This document shows, one piece after another, positions 22,980 through 34,319 of a DNA stretch of 64,000 bases (its first letter is position 1; every line of letters starts with the position of its first letter). The notes beneath the pieces were generated by a model, which was not told where the DNA came from, did no database searches, and saw only the letters and a program-made list of their open reading frames with translations. The stretch is from positions 30,007,115-30,071,114 of the forward strand of contig JAJEKV010000002.1 in assembly GCA_021234155.1 (NCBI GenBank), read 5' to 3'. The translations under genes and the position numbers were made by a program. Source of the DNA: Isoetes taiwanensis (Eukaryota; Streptophyta; Lycopodiopsida; Isoetales; Isoetaceae).

Positions 22980-23471
22980 AATCAACTATGATGGCAAATT
23001 GTGCTTGAATTACCCACTTAACAAGAGGCAGAGGTTATATGGAGCTTAGGCAGCAAAATCTGGATTTTCACATGAGGTCGCCCCCAAACCTATGCATTGG
23101 CCAATTGTGAGAGGTACATGTATCAGGCAAGAGGAACTCACACTTCTTTAAAAAGATGGGTATAACTTGGAGGAATTACATAGGACTTTGTCCCTGCATA
23201 CTCTTCAGGAGAATGAAGCAAATTGCAGCCATGCACATCAATGCATCAAAAGGGTAGGATTAAAAGTTAATCAAAACTGAGTAGAAAATCTGAAGTAAAT
23301 CTTGAAAATAGCAAAGACATAATGTCCATTTATGTGGTGCATCCAAAACAACATGCTGACTTTATCTTGAAGCGAGAGAAGAACACATATATTATTAGCT
23401 TAAAAAAGGAGTCTGCTTGCACCTGTCCTAACTTTCAGACCAAGGCATTGAAAACTAATTAAAATCCTTGG
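22980..23471. other. Spacer between duplicated units, nothing recognised
   Basis: Stop-rich sequence between unit A and unit B. It may be decayed LTR-retrotransposon DNA, since a gypsy integrase remnant follows unit B, but no motif proves this. Confidence 0.3.
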
Positions 23472-23652
23472 TTTATCGCGGCAGTTGGAGAAATCTAGGA
23501 ATGAAGAAGGCAGTCATTGTTATAAGATTGAAGAATGTTTTGGTAACACTATCATGATGGTATGGTGGCTGGTTATCTGACTAACCTTCTAGAATGATAA
23601 AGGTGGACTTGGATTCATCATCTTCCAGTTCTATGCTTCACATATTTTCACA

Positions 23653-24470
23653 TTGCGCATGCTTATTGAACATAGTCGAAGTTTGAAACAAGACCTCTAT
23701 ATATGCTTTGTGGATTTTACTTCTGCTTTTGATACAGTACCACGCGAGCTTCTTTGGCAGCGCTTGCAGGCACTTGGGGTTCCACAAGATCTTCAAAATG
23801 CAGTTTATCGGCTTTATGAAAGGGTTTTTGCTAAATTTCCAGCATCAGGCACTCAAATCACTAGCAATATTGGAGTTCGTCAGGGTTGCCCTTTATCTCC
23901 TACACTCTTTGGCTTGTACATTGATCTATTGGAAGAATGGCTTGATAATCATGGCGGCGGAGGTCCACATTTGGCACACTATATCATTAGGCAACTTATG
24001 TATGCCGATGATGTTTCACTTCCGCACATACCATTTGCTAGTATGCAGCAACATTTACATGCTCTGACACGGTTTACGTGAGAACACAGGTCTGCGTGTT
24101 AATCGCAAAAGACCAAGCTTTTGGTAGTTCAATCTTTCGTCACAATGTTCCCCTATGCACTATGATAGCTTGAAGTTGAAGTTGTAGATAGCTACAAGTA
24201 TCTTGGTGTAGAATGCAGCGTAAGAACACACTTTGGGAACGCGTGTATTACCAAGCGGGTGGTCTTTGGATGGAGAGCACTCTATGCAATGCAAAACAAT
24301 TGTTTTTGCCAGAAATTCATGATTGGCCACGGAAAGCCCACTTGTTTGGGCTTTGGTAGAGCCTGCTTTTTCTTGTATGGTTACGAAGTGTGGGGGCACG
24401 CCATTAGTGCTAGTGCTTGGGAGAGCTTGGAGCGGGTGCAAAAAGTCCTTTCTCACTTACAACCTTGGAG
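23653..24470 (+). pseudogene. LINE reverse transcriptase, frameshifted
   Basis: The open part, 23,653-24,081, contains CFVDFTSAFDTVPRELLW (RT block with first catalytic Asp), GVRQGCPLSPTLFGLYIDLL, and LMYADDVSL, the YADD active site with the catalytic Asp pair. After 24,081 the frame is lost; related sequence continues with YEVWGHAIS near 24,390, a common LINE thumb-region motif (GxExWG-like). The enzyme would perform target-primed reverse transcription. No endonuclease domain is present because the copy is 5'-truncated. Confidence 0.85.
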
Positions 24471-24537
24471 TTAAAACAACGGTGCCCTATGCTATTCTTT
24501 TACAAGAGACGGGTTTTGGCCTCTTCAACATTCTGCC

Positions 24538-25189
24538 ATGAAGCGCCATCTCCACTATATCTGCAAGGTGCACCACATGGATGATGTTAGGTATCCTGTT
24601 CTTGCACTTGCCATGGCTGAATCTCCTCAGCGTTTGAAACGATGTTGGAAAGAGCATTGCACTACATGGTTTGCCCGTTGGGCAAACAGCGAAGCCTTTG
24701 CGATGCTTGCTAGTTCGATCGAGCTTTTGCAACAATATCTTAATGGTCGTTTTTTCTCAAAAGATATGGGGACGCAGATTACTTTGGCCCAAGTGAAAAC
24801 CGGTCATTATCATGCACACATAAATCTCACTTTGGCACCGGGGACCCAAGCTTATTTGCTTGCTTCATTGTCCAGGAACAAGCTTGTAGCTATTGCATCA
24901 ATTCGCATACGGGGTCCCACAAAGCTACGGATTGAGGCAGGTAGATGGGAGCGGCCGCAATTGCCGCGAAGCGAGACTATGTGACTATGTGCCCGATTCT
25001 GAGGTTATTGAAGATGAAAGCCATACTCTTCTAAGTTGCCCTGCTTTGGAGATAGTCCGGAATCATTTTTCGACCCTAGCATTCCATTCCACGCTCCCAC
25101 AACTTCTCAGCGCACCATCTGTGCATGACTTGGCATTATACATACTTGAGGTTCTAGATAAACGTCTGCAATTACTGAGCCCTCAGTAG
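24538..25189 (+). pseudogene. LINE C-terminal region
   Basis: The frame 24,538-24,984 (with PQRLKRCWKEHCTTWFARW) matches LINE copy 1 at bases 1-70. A shift near 24,960 leads to REARLCDYV...IEDESHTLLSCPALE, a Cys/His segment typical of the LINE C-terminus. It ends in TAG at 25,187, just before the 3' UTR. Confidence 0.8.
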
Positions 25190-25333
25190 TCATTATCTAA
25201 GCTTGTCTAGTATCATCATTACTGCAAAGGGTTTTCCCTTGAAAACCTTTCGAGGCAGGGGTTTTTTAATCCTAGTAGTAATGATTGTACTAGCCCATTG
25301 TATGGGTCCCATGACCTATTGGTCTCCGTGGAC

Positions 25334-25378
25334 GTTAAAAAAACTATTCTATTCTATTCTATTCTATTCTATTCTATG
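25334..25378 (+). repeat. (ATTCT)n tail of LINE copy 2
   Basis: ATTCT units follow GACGTTAAAAAAACT. The last unit merges with the target duplication TTCTATG. Confidence 0.9.
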
Positions 25379-25513
25379 AGAGGTTGCAATTCAAACTTTA
25401 CAAAAACATTATTGTGAGGGTAATAACAAGCAAAGGAAAAAACACGCACGCACGCACGCACGCACGCACGGACACACACACACACACACACACGGAGGTG
25501 AAGGCGCTTAAAC

Positions 25514-25740
25514 CGGAGATCTTTAGACTTTATGGAATGCCAAGGGAGATTATCTCAGATAGGGACCCGAACTTCATGAGCGCATTCTGAAAGGATCTCT
25601 TCAGTACAATTTACATGAAGTTGTCCATGAGTACAACTTATCATCCACAAATAGATGGGCAAACGAAATGCACCAATCGGATACTGGAAGACATATTGAG
25701 AAATTATGTCGAGAACAAGTAGAACACAATTGCATATTAA
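25514..25740 (+). pseudogene. Ty3/gypsy integrase remnant
   Basis: Reads GMPREIISDRDPNFMSAF, a stop, KDLF, then MSTTYHPQIDGQTKCTNR and ILEDILRNYV, the core of a plant Ty3/gypsy integrase (catalytic Asp in SDRDP, then the THPQxDGQTE-like motif with Glu lost to Lys). Two in-frame stops and no flanking polyprotein make it a fossil. It follows unit B directly, so unit A/B may derive from the same element. Confidence 0.85.
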
Positions 25741-26358
25741 ATGGGGTGTTGCAGCATCCTGTTTGAAGATTCCTTTTTTAAAATTCGAAATGGCCCTTTT
25801 AGGGGTTAAGTAAAAAAAATCATGGTATCTATTTTAGCAGAAAATTATTTTTTTTATCACGGAGTCAACATATCAACACCTTGAAATAACGCTTTTTAGG
25901 GGGTGAACTTTCTCAATGGCATGGAAAGCATTAAAAATTAGTTTAATATACTTGTTGCCTACTAGCAGTTTAGTACTTTTGGATATTTTTATTTCATCTG
26001 GAGTTTGATATTTAGCATTGTACATCAAAATGTCCATATCCTCTTGTGCGAAAAAATGCCCATGCAATGTGGCAAGGACTTCTATCGCAGTGAAAGGCAT
26101 ATCATAGCATTGAGATCAATATATTGTAGCTAATGGCATATCATAGCATTAGGAGACTGGCCTCTTGCTTGGAATTCAGTTCAATATACACACATTAGTA
26201 AACCAATGAATATAGCTCCATGCCATGAGGTATTGACTTTTCAGGATTTTGAAGATTTTTAGCACGATCTGCACCATTGTATAGTTATTGATCAAACTTT
26301 AAGACTGGTATCAAAACCAAAATAATGCAAGAAATAAAGGTTCGAAACAGAAAACAAT
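25741..26358. other. Intergenic, nothing recognised
   Basis: AT-rich, stop-rich; no element end seen. Confidence 0.4.
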
Positions 26359-26706
26359 TCAAAAAAAATTTAAACCGCCTTTGTACCTCAATATTCCAAT
26401 AAAGAATGGGAAGAACACTAAGAGCACTATAGAGAATGATACACCTTTTTTATACATAGGATTCCAGGTACTCTTAAATGTTTTCCATGAAAGACCAGTT
26501 AAGGTTGGAGGTGCATGACCACGAAGTGCAGCAAAAAGTCCCATGTAGTATGTCAGCATCATGTAGAGGACAATAAGGAAGAAGAATATACTTAATTTGG
26601 AAACAAACTTGATTCCAAAAAATGCTTGCACAAGGTAGACCACAAAAGGAAGAACAAGTGCATCAAATTCCATGCTATATATGATCAATTCAGAAGTAAA
26701 TAGCAT
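26359..26706 (-). CDS. Hypothetical membrane-protein fragment
   Basis: A 115-codon frame with three or four hydrophobic stretches: LVLPFVVYLVQAFFGI, IFFFLIVLYMMLTYYMG and FSIVLLVFFPFFIGIL, separated by a polar loop containing SWKTFKSTWNPMYKKG. The pattern looks like part of a multi-pass membrane protein. I do not recognise the family; it could be an exon of a transporter, a captured piece, or a chance hydrophobic frame in T-rich DNA. No neighbouring exons were identified. Confidence 0.25.
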   Translation of the reverse strand: MLFTSELIIYSMEFDALVLPFVVYLVQAFFGIKFVSKLSIFFFLIVLYMMLTYYMGLFAALRGHAPPTLTGLSWKTFKSTWNPMYKKGVSFSIVLLVFFPFFIGILRYKGGLNFF

Positions 26707-27559
26707 AGCAAATCAACAAGTATGAAGAGTAAACTGGCACCAACTACACGACTGGAGGATGGAAATTACAGTATAGAAAAAGTAAACTCCATCATTTGTA
26801 CAACTCTAAGTGACTGTTAGGTTTTAACAATGCCTTGAGTAGGAAAAGGAACCAATTGAATCTAAGAAAGAAAATTGTAAATTAAAGAATCTGGTGAGCA
26901 TAAATAAATATTCTGCTTTTTGTCACAATGAACATGGCAATGTCTTGTTTACGTTAGGTGGCATTTCTCTTTTCATAATGTCTTGGTATGAGTGTGTTCC
27001 TACTATGCAAACTCTGAATCTTTGAATCAACTACTTATCTAGGCTTATCTCTTCATTAAATGTATTTGTCTAAATGCCTACCACATCCATCCATTCCTCC
27101 TCTGTCAGCTTTTCCACCAAACACTTGTGGAGCTCACTTACAAATTTAAGATTTTTGTTAAATTAGGCCAGTGCATAAGGGGTTCAATCTTTGACATCCT
27201 TGACAAAATTATGACCTTGCCATCTTTATCACAGTCCCTGTTATACGAAATAATAGAGCCATAATCAATTCAATATTTTAACTAGAAGTTACCTCCATTT
27301 TCTAGCAGACATTCCGTAGAGATATTCATCATGATTTTTATCATGCCTTAATTAAGAGGGCAATTAAGCATGCCTGTACAGCCAGCTTAAGGTCAAAAAT
27401 ATATTTAAAGGGGTTCTCTTACCTAGAGGGAAAGGAAGAATAGTCCACCCTAGGTTTTTGCAGCTTGTTATTACAGATATAAACAAGAAATTTAATGCGT
27501 CCTACGGTGCATGTTCGAGTTTTAGCATGTTCCTATGTTGCAAGTTCTTGTCGTGCCCT
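26707..27559. other. Intergenic, nothing recognised
   Basis: No frame, RNA gene or TE terminus that I can support. Confidence 0.4.
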
Positions 27560-28310
27560 ACATTCTAAAAGAATGTCTTGAGAATACTCTAAATTCATAG
27601 ATTCTCTAAGATTCTACCAAGGTTCTCTTGGAGGTTTCGTGGAGATTCCTCTAAATTTTATAAGATTCCATCTAGATTCCATTAGATTTCCGTAAATTCT
27701 CCAAGATTCTATGACGATCCCCTTAGATTCCCTTAGACCCCTTTAGATTTTATGAGATTGCCTTAGGTTCCCTTACATTATATGAGATTCAAAGAGATTC
27801 TATAAAGATTCCCTTAGATACTCTAAGATTTCATCAACATTTTCCTAGATTGCCTTAGATTTTATGAAGATTCCCTTAGACCCCCTAGATTTTAAGAGAT
27901 TCCCTTAGGCTTGTAAATATTTTCCTAGATTCTCTCACATTTTATGAGATTTTCTTAGATTCTGTTAGATTCTCCTGGATTCCTTTACATTCTAGAACTT
28001 TTTAGAACATTCTAAGGCTTTCTGGAACATTCTAAGACTTTCTGGAACATTCTGAAACTTTCAAAATATCCTAGAACTTTCTGGAAGTATTTCCCTAGAT
28101 TCTCTTACCTTCCCATGGATTCCTACATTCTCGAACATTCTAGAACCTATTAGAACAATTTGAAACTTTCTGGAAGAATTTTCATAGATTCCCCCCAGAT
28201 TCTCTTATGTTCTAGAATTTTCTAGAATATTTTGGAACTTTCTAGAAGATTCTAGAACTTTCTAGAGCCTTCCAGAACATTGTAGAACTCTTTTGAACTA
28301 GTTAGAATGT
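27560..28310. repeat. Degenerate AGATTC / TTCTAGAA repeat array (about 750 bp)
   Basis: The left half consists of recurring AGATTCCCTTAGATTC-like units. The right half (from about 27,980) consists of TTCTAGAACATTCT and TTCTGGAACATTC variants at 15-20-bp spacing. The units are alternating TTCnnGAA trinucleotides, formally like heat-shock elements, but the array is long and degenerate and looks like an old tandem repeat. Confidence 0.7.
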
Positions 28311-28386
28311 TATACTCCATTTTATCTTAACTAGATTGTTACCCTTAAGTATATTTGAAACATAAATTATTTATAGAATTAATGCT

Positions 28387-28460
28387 TGGTCTAGTGGTTA
28401 GAATAGGGGGCTGGGGGGTCAATCACCAGGGTTCAAATCCCCCACACAACATAAAAATTT
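28387..28460 (+). mobile_element. tRNA-derived SINE head or tRNA pseudogene
   Basis: Box A-like TGGTCTAGTGGTTA (28,387) and box B-like GGTTCAAATCC (28,430) are spaced as in a tRNA gene, but no acceptor stem pairs, so it is not a functional tRNA. It resembles the head of the SINE at 39,601. Confidence 0.55.
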
Positions 28461-28484
28461 TAAAAGCCTTTCCTTAAAAGGATG

Positions 28485-28835
28485 AGCATTCAACGTGGGC
28501 CGTAGGATCTTGGACCCGATCAAGGGCCGAGATCGTGCCATGTGGCAAAAATCTAAAGCAACATGAGCCGTAGGATCCTAGATCGACGATCAAGATCAAG
28601 AACAACCTGGACCATAGGATCGATTACATATAATTCCCAAAGCCATGTGCACCGTAGGATGTGTCCCAAAGCAATGTGAGCCGTAGGATCTCGGACCGAC
28701 GATCAGGATCAAATCAACCTGGACCGTAGGATCGCTTACATATATAGTCTATACACAAACTCCCAAGCCATCTGGGCCGTAGGATACGTCCCAAAGCCAC
28801 GTGAACCGTCGGATCTCGGATCAACGGCCGGATAA
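28485..28835. repeat. Tandem repeat with CCGTAGGATC motif, units of 113 and 125 bp
   Basis: GCCGTAGGATC or close variants occur eight times. Larger units start at GAGCCGTAGGATC (28,566), GAGCCGTAGGATC (28,679) and GAACCGTCGGATC (28,804), each containing CGACGATCAAGATC/AACCTGGACC-type sequence, so about two and a half units are present. Confidence 0.8.
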
Positions 28836-30629
28836 GCGCGACAAACATAAGAACATATATATGATTGATAATGATCTTGCCTTCATATCTGAAGTTCATC
28901 ATTGTCAGATTCTCCCTCATCCTCGAATTGTCTTTGGGACATAAGCTTCATTGCTTGCATTCCCCCTATGGTATTCAGCTTGTTTCTTACTGAAACCTCC
29001 ACCTCTTCTAGCCACATAATTTGTGTTGCCTTCACTAAAGCCACATTGGGCCTCATAGCTTCTTCCTTCATTTTTCCTCTCCATTTGCAAAGCCTCTTGC
29101 CTGTAACTATTTTGCACAGAAGAAGCTCCCTATTCTCTGTTTGGAAATTTGTTTCTTCTTCTAAACTATGGTCTTCAGACCAGCCATCTGAATTATACTC
29201 TATTTATTTAAGCAATTATCAATATCTCGAGAAAATCCTTATCAATATCTAGCATAATAACAGGGGGTCCCCATGTGTAATTTTTATATGCTTTTTGATA
29301 TGGTTTTACTATGATTTTGTTAAAGTATTCGTGTGCATGTACGAAAGAGTATTTCTAGAGTGCATCAATTTCTTTACCATTGATTTTATATATGAAAAAT
29401 AATTGTGTGGCCATGATTTATGTTTGTTTCATCAAGACGTGGACAAATTGTCTTAGGGTTTATTACGATAATTATCAGGACGAAGACGAATTAGTTTTAC
29501 TTTAGTGTGCTTGTTCTTGTCCATCGAGGTTGCCAACTGCTGCTCGAATTTTTCTATGCTGGGGCGATGAAGTTTGCAGATAATGTGCAAGGTCAGCTGG
29601 TTCGAATTATGAGACTGAGTAAAAGATGACATTTGGGGCATCAAATTTAGATTTTATCAAATGCCCTAATATACATGCTGTTCAACCGTTATATAGAAGC
29701 CATCAGAACTTGGGCGACGCCATTTGTAGAAGAGATCCGATGCAGAAGGTTGGAAGACGGTGCAGTTGCCTTTGCCTTTGGTTTGCGAAATGCCTAGAGG
29801 TTGTTGCAGATGCCAACTTTGTAGCAGATGATTTCGATAGCTATGTAACATCCGAGACATAAGAAGAAGAATACTTTGTTGCAGTGCTTCAATGCAAAAA
29901 GGCTAGAGGACTACTTGATCTCAAGGTATTTGATCTTGTTTTGTAGCTTATTGCTTATTGATATAGCCCTGTTGGAGAATAGCACAGATTGAGAAGAAGA
30001 TTGGTCTTGTTGCTTGTTGCATATGCTTAGTTACAAGATGCAGTCAGTGCACATGTTGTGCCAGTAACAGATTAGGCTGCATTGCCATCTTTTTGAGGCA
30101 TTAGCATTTTCTTATGCAGATAAACATTTCTGTTGAACCCAATAGAAAGGAAAAGTAATGCTATCCCTCAAGAGCACTCAAGAGCGGAGAACAATGGCAA
30201 AGATTTGTGGGTCAAAATTTGGGGCTACTATTTCCACATGCTTTTGAACAATTCTAATATTTCAGGTTTTGTTGTAGCATAGAAACAAGGCTTCAAGAAG
30301 AGCAACAAATTTAAAAATTTTAATAAGATTCAAGAGAGGTAGAAGGATGTTCTAACCGTTTGACTTGACGGCGCAAATCATTCAAGTTCCTTCTCTGATT
30401 ACAAGTGGAAGTTTGTGTAGAAACAAGATGCTAACGCATCAAGGGGTTGCCCGTTGCAAGACCCTTTATGCCTCTCCAACCACGTATCAATACCAATATA
30501 ATGTCATTAAATACATTAGATTGTAGGTTGTTTGAGGAGGGAATTCAGTTAGGTGCTAGAACCAAATCCCCAATGCAAAAAGCCATTATAGTGAGAGAGA
30601 GATGTATTTTTTACGTCGTAGCACAAGCC
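28836..30629. other. Intergenic, no gene supported
   Basis: Short frames at 28,883-29,117 (minus) and 29,626-29,862 (plus) have no recognisable motif. No structural RNA seen. Confidence 0.4.
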
Positions 30630-30795
30630 AGCATCCTTTAGGACATACGACGCTCCCTCTTCAAGGAGCACCACCCCCTACAAGGATACCAGGGGCCAAA
30701 GGTCCTAGGATGCCAAGATCCTAGTGAGGTTCGAACACGAGACCTCAATGTGCTAGACGAGTGGACTAACCACACGACCAACACGACCAACACAA
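30630..30795 (-). mobile_element. tRNA-derived SINE, minus strand
   Basis: On the minus strand a box A-like TGGTCGTGTGGTTAGTCC (starting near 30,780) is followed by box B-like GTGTTCGAACCTC (near 30,735), then a body continuing to about 30,630. The direct duplication of CACGACCAACACGACC flanks the head. No simple-repeat tail was found. Confidence 0.55.
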
Positions 30796-31063
30796 GATAG
30801 TAGTGTTAATGTCATTATCACAAGAGATTTATACTCATACGTAAGGAATGATAATAGAACTAATTGATATATTGACTCTAGATGCTGAATTCTAGAGCTA
30901 ATTGAAATATAGTGTGGGGGCTAATATCAATGAAGCTTAGATATGCCATTGTAGCAATGGTTTTTTGAATCATATGTGCTTGCTTTCCACATTCTAGTAC
31001 TAAGAGTTTATCAACTTATGCGACAACATACCCATTTCCAGCCTAAATAAATGAAATGGTCGA

Positions 31064-32061
31064 TTGAGGTTAACATCTTGGTGGCTTGTTTTAAGGCTCT
31101 CTCCAACGCCAGGCTTAACGATATCCCAACTGTTGAGCGCACTGCCTGAACCATCATCGAATGGAAGCTTAATTGCAACAGTTATCGGAATAGACGAGTC
31201 CAAGAACAATTGTTGTCTACGTATTCCTGATGGTATTGAACTTTTTGACACAGCTAATTTGTTCTTTTGGCCTGAGCAGGAGGATATATATGAGCATCTG
31301 AAAGGGCTATTTCTATCTGGAGCTAAGCCCGTAGTTCTTTCCAAGAGCATTGCACGATCCATATTATATAAGCATTGCACGATCCATATTATCTAATAGC
31401 AACAGTCTAGTCACAAACAGTGCAACAATGGTTTTCCGCCCTGCTACTGATCCAACAACAAGTGCATTTCCTAATGTTTTTAAATGTAAGGCTGATTTCC
31501 CTAACTATCTACGCAACGTTTGTCTTCCCAAGACACAATCATTTGCCAAACAATGGACAGGTATTTCTTCATTCATTACATTGTCAGTTATTTTACCTTT
31601 GTCACTAACCGACTGCTATGCTATGTTGACACTGAACTAATTTTCCATTGTTACATTTAACCGTTATATACTTGTTATGCTTACCTAATCTTGTTTGGTC
31701 TTAAACATTACAGGTTACAGGCAAACTGCATCTTAGAAGCGGTGGAGCAAACAAAGTAAAAACTGTTTCCAGTACATGCGCTGAAGACAATGACATAGAT
31801 AACGTTTGCAAAAATTGTGGCAGCCGTGATGTCAAGACTCACTTAACGCTGCATGGTAAAATTGTGACAGAGACAGATTCGATTCTGGTAAACATTGGTG
31901 GTTGCACATTAGATCAACTGCTAGGGAACACAGAAACGGACACGCTTTCTGTACTCATAAAGGATCCAGTTCAGTTTCGAGATACGCTGCTCGATTACAA
32001 TCCAATAAAGACCTTCTCCGTTAACTATGCTGGGACCATCATTGACTTCAGTCCAAAATAA
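31064..32061 (+). CDS. Unrecognised multi-exon protein with a zinc-ribbon-like and possible OB-fold segment (partial)
   Basis: Three exon-like stretches lie in order. About 31,070-31,400 has GSLIATVIGIDESKNNC, then FFWPEQEDIYEHLKGLF. Next, 31,400-31,560 ends in AKQWTG at a donor GT. Last, 31,711-32,061 starts after an AG acceptor with VTGKLHLRSGGANKV, contains VCKNCGSRDVKTHLTLHGK (a CXXC knuckle) and ends GTIIDFSPK-stop. Strand-like residues around a single CXXC suggest a nucleic-acid-binding OB or ribbon fold as in RPA1/MEIOB-type proteins, but this is inference. A 25-bp tandem duplication at 31,346-31,392 lies between the first two exons. The 5' part of the gene is not found; it may be a fragment. 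Confidence 0.35.
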
Positions 32062-33129
32062 TGTCCGTGAGGCTTGCACTTGCTTCCTTAATGCAACATA
32101 ATATAATTTCTGTATGTATTGTTCATTCATACGTATACTATACCTACTTTTATCCAGGGTGAAATATGAAGTTTAATTCCTGATTTCCTTCGACAGCCTT
32201 TAAATCCTTTGTTGCAGAGGTTTCATATAAGCGTTAAACATTTATTGTGGCCTTTGAAGCCACATTTTGGACATGAAAATATTAAATCCGGCTTTTCTCC
32301 AAATTCTTAACTCTCAGTTTTATGCTTTGTTACATACTAGGTTGTAGGTTGTCTGTAACATCCACCATGCACGTCATTTCATTAGAAGGCACATGTGCTT
32401 CAATAGCCAAGCCAGATTCTTGCCCGTCTGCCTCTAATTGACTGTTTCTTTGTTCTTCCTAACAGTCAACCTTTTCATTTCTTTTTGGTTTTTGTACCAC
32501 CTTGATACGTTCCATCTCAGCCCCAGGAGGTTGTTGATTGTCTTCTTCCTGCAACACACTAGTTGCTTCATTAGTAAGTGAACGTATTAAGGCAGTTGTA
32601 TAATAGGTTTTCCTAAAGTCAAATGAAAATACTTATATAATTATTAAGGTGGATCCTGCAATGCTGTTGGTTAGTCTCGCCAAAGATTATATTTGCTCCA
32701 TCATGAAATCATTTAGGATCCAATCTTTCTCGAAGGTTTCAAGGAATTTCTTCTATTTGATTGTGCCTTCTTTCATTGTTCTCGTTTCCATAACAAGATT
32801 TTTTCCACCGTATGGGTGCTGCGCTGGTCGACCTTGCAATTTTTACTTAAGGCCATATTTTTTGTGAGAACCTAGTTAGCTAAACGGAATGAGGAGGTGC
32901 TTCATTGTTAATAAACTCGCAATGGTAGAACTAGGCTATTCTCAGCTTCTCATCTCCAATCTCTTAGTTGCTCAACTATTGTTGAGTGTGTGGACGAGGC
33001 TATGGTTTCTTGTGTAAGACTTAGTAACGAGTTAACCTTGTGTAACAGGTTTCATCAATTACATACGTTCTCAATTACATACGTTCTTACAATTTCAAAA
33101 TTGCATCGTAAGCATCGATGCTTGGGGAA
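32062..33129. other. Intergenic between the OB-like fragment and the GST
   Basis: No supported gene. The 3' UTR of the plus-strand fragment and the minus-strand GST converge here. Confidence 0.4.
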
Positions 33130-33999
33130 TCAATACCTCCTAAGCAGACTTCGTGTGCCAATATTTACAACAGAAGGGAGCAGAGCCCTCAGTTTTCCAA
33201 ATCTTGACATATATTGACCTACACAAGCCTTGAAGCTGGGAAGTTCTTTCACCTTCATCCAGTATCGTAATACATGAATTCTTGGGTGCACCATCTCTTT
33301 TGCCAGTTTTAATAATTCAATGCGTGTAAGGATGGGGATGAACATGGCATCTGCCATAGAAAATGCATTTCCAGCCAAGTAATCACTAAAAGAGAGTTCC
33401 TTCTCAGCATCATCAAGCAGAGTAATAAGTTGCTCTTTATTTGCAGCTACAGCCTCCCTATTTTTCAAGACATCCTCAAACGAGTGCATTTCATGCAATT
33501 TCGTATGATATTCGTTGGCAAGGTCAGGGTTCTCAGCCATCCTTGCAATCACAACTTGTCTCTTAAACTTACTGAAGTGCCTAATATAATTTTCTGAAAG
33601 GTTGCTCAAGGTAGAAAGCTTTGGCTGCCAAGAATCAATTTTAAGCATCCATCAATTGACCACCTCTTTATCCACATTATCCCCACCTAAAGATGGACTA
33701 AAACTATCTACAAACCTGCAAAAGATAATTGAAAAAATAAGATAATCTAACATTAAAACTCCTTGAAGAAAGCTTGGGAATACGACTTACTTGATGATGG
33801 AAAGGCTACCTCTGAAGATGTTATTGCCATTCACAAGATCAGGGATATCACCAGCCGGGTTATCACGGAAAAACTCTGCATCTAAATTTCGGCCTTTCAA
33901 GGGATTTATACTCCTGGGACAATAGTCTAGTCCTTTTTCCTCCAAGGCAAGACGTGCTTTCTGGCTTTGAAGAGATAAAGGATGATGATAAAACTGCAT
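33130..33999 (-). pseudogene. TCHQD: TCHQD-class glutathione transferase with an in-frame TGA
   Basis: Exon 1 (33,999-33,791) encodes MQFYHHPLSLQSQKARLALE and a thioredoxin-fold N-terminal domain with DNPAGDIPDL before the cis-Pro position. The donor is CAA|GTAAGT. Exon 2 (33,715-33,130) starts after TTTGCAG and encodes the helical domain, with VVIARMAENPDLANEYH, DYLAGNAFSMADAMFIP (the N-capping FSMAD motif) and the end RSLLRRY. Together they are 265 codons, matching the roughly 266-aa plant TCHQD GSTs closely along the full length. One defect is clear: a TGA at 33,654-33,652 between EVVN and WMLKIDSW, an apparent in-frame insertion of one codon. Either it is a recent pseudogene or a sequencing error; everything else is intact. 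Confidence 0.85.
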
Positions 34000-34319
34000 G
34001 GTTTCAAATCTTCTTGATAACTTAACTTGAATCTAAAGTAAGTCCTTGTGCATATGAATAATCTTCATGGGCAAAATCTGTTCTGTAAAAATAAATGCGA
34101 GTTCATTACAAACTTCCACAGAATATCTGGACATTAAATCTTGAGAGGCACCCTTTTACATATCCATGTTAGTCACATAGACAATATTCATATTATGTGG
34201 TTCCTCTTTCTGGAATGGTCTGTTCTCAAAGAACAATATCCCAAAGAAACATCTACGAAGTGCAGAAACTTAAGCAAGCCTATTGCACATAATTTATAAA
34301 TCTGGCTAAAGACAGAAGC

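Larger units (their letters stand above)
23636..25371 (+). mobile_element. 5'-truncated LINE with (ATTCT)n tail, flanked by TTCTATG target duplication
   Basis: The uninterrupted unit A gives the empty site, so the limits are exact. Seven bases TTCTATG occur at 23,629-23,635 and again at 25,372-25,378. The element starts inside the reverse transcriptase, continues through a C-terminal region with a Cys-rich CP-type motif, has a 3' UTR with GGTTTT/AAAACC/GGGGTTTT stems (25,229-25,266) and TTGGTCTCCGTGGACG, and ends in ATTCT units. The coding part is broken by frameshifts. RT motifs (VDFTSAFDTVPRELLW) resemble RTE/jockey-like rather than typical plant L1 elements, but the clade is not settled. 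Confidence 0.9.
23472..25513 (+). repeat. Duplicated segment, unit B, split by the LINE insertion
   Basis: The left part 23,472-23,635 and right part 25,379-25,513 together match unit A at 22,689-22,979, including the CA-rich microsatellite (here with ACGC units at 25,443-25,470). The break falls at CCAGTTCTATG|AGAGG. Confidence 0.9.

Noticed and set aside
28387-28460. Functional tRNA gene
   Set aside because: Box A and box B are present but the acceptor arms do not pair, and related heads occur in SINEs in this window.
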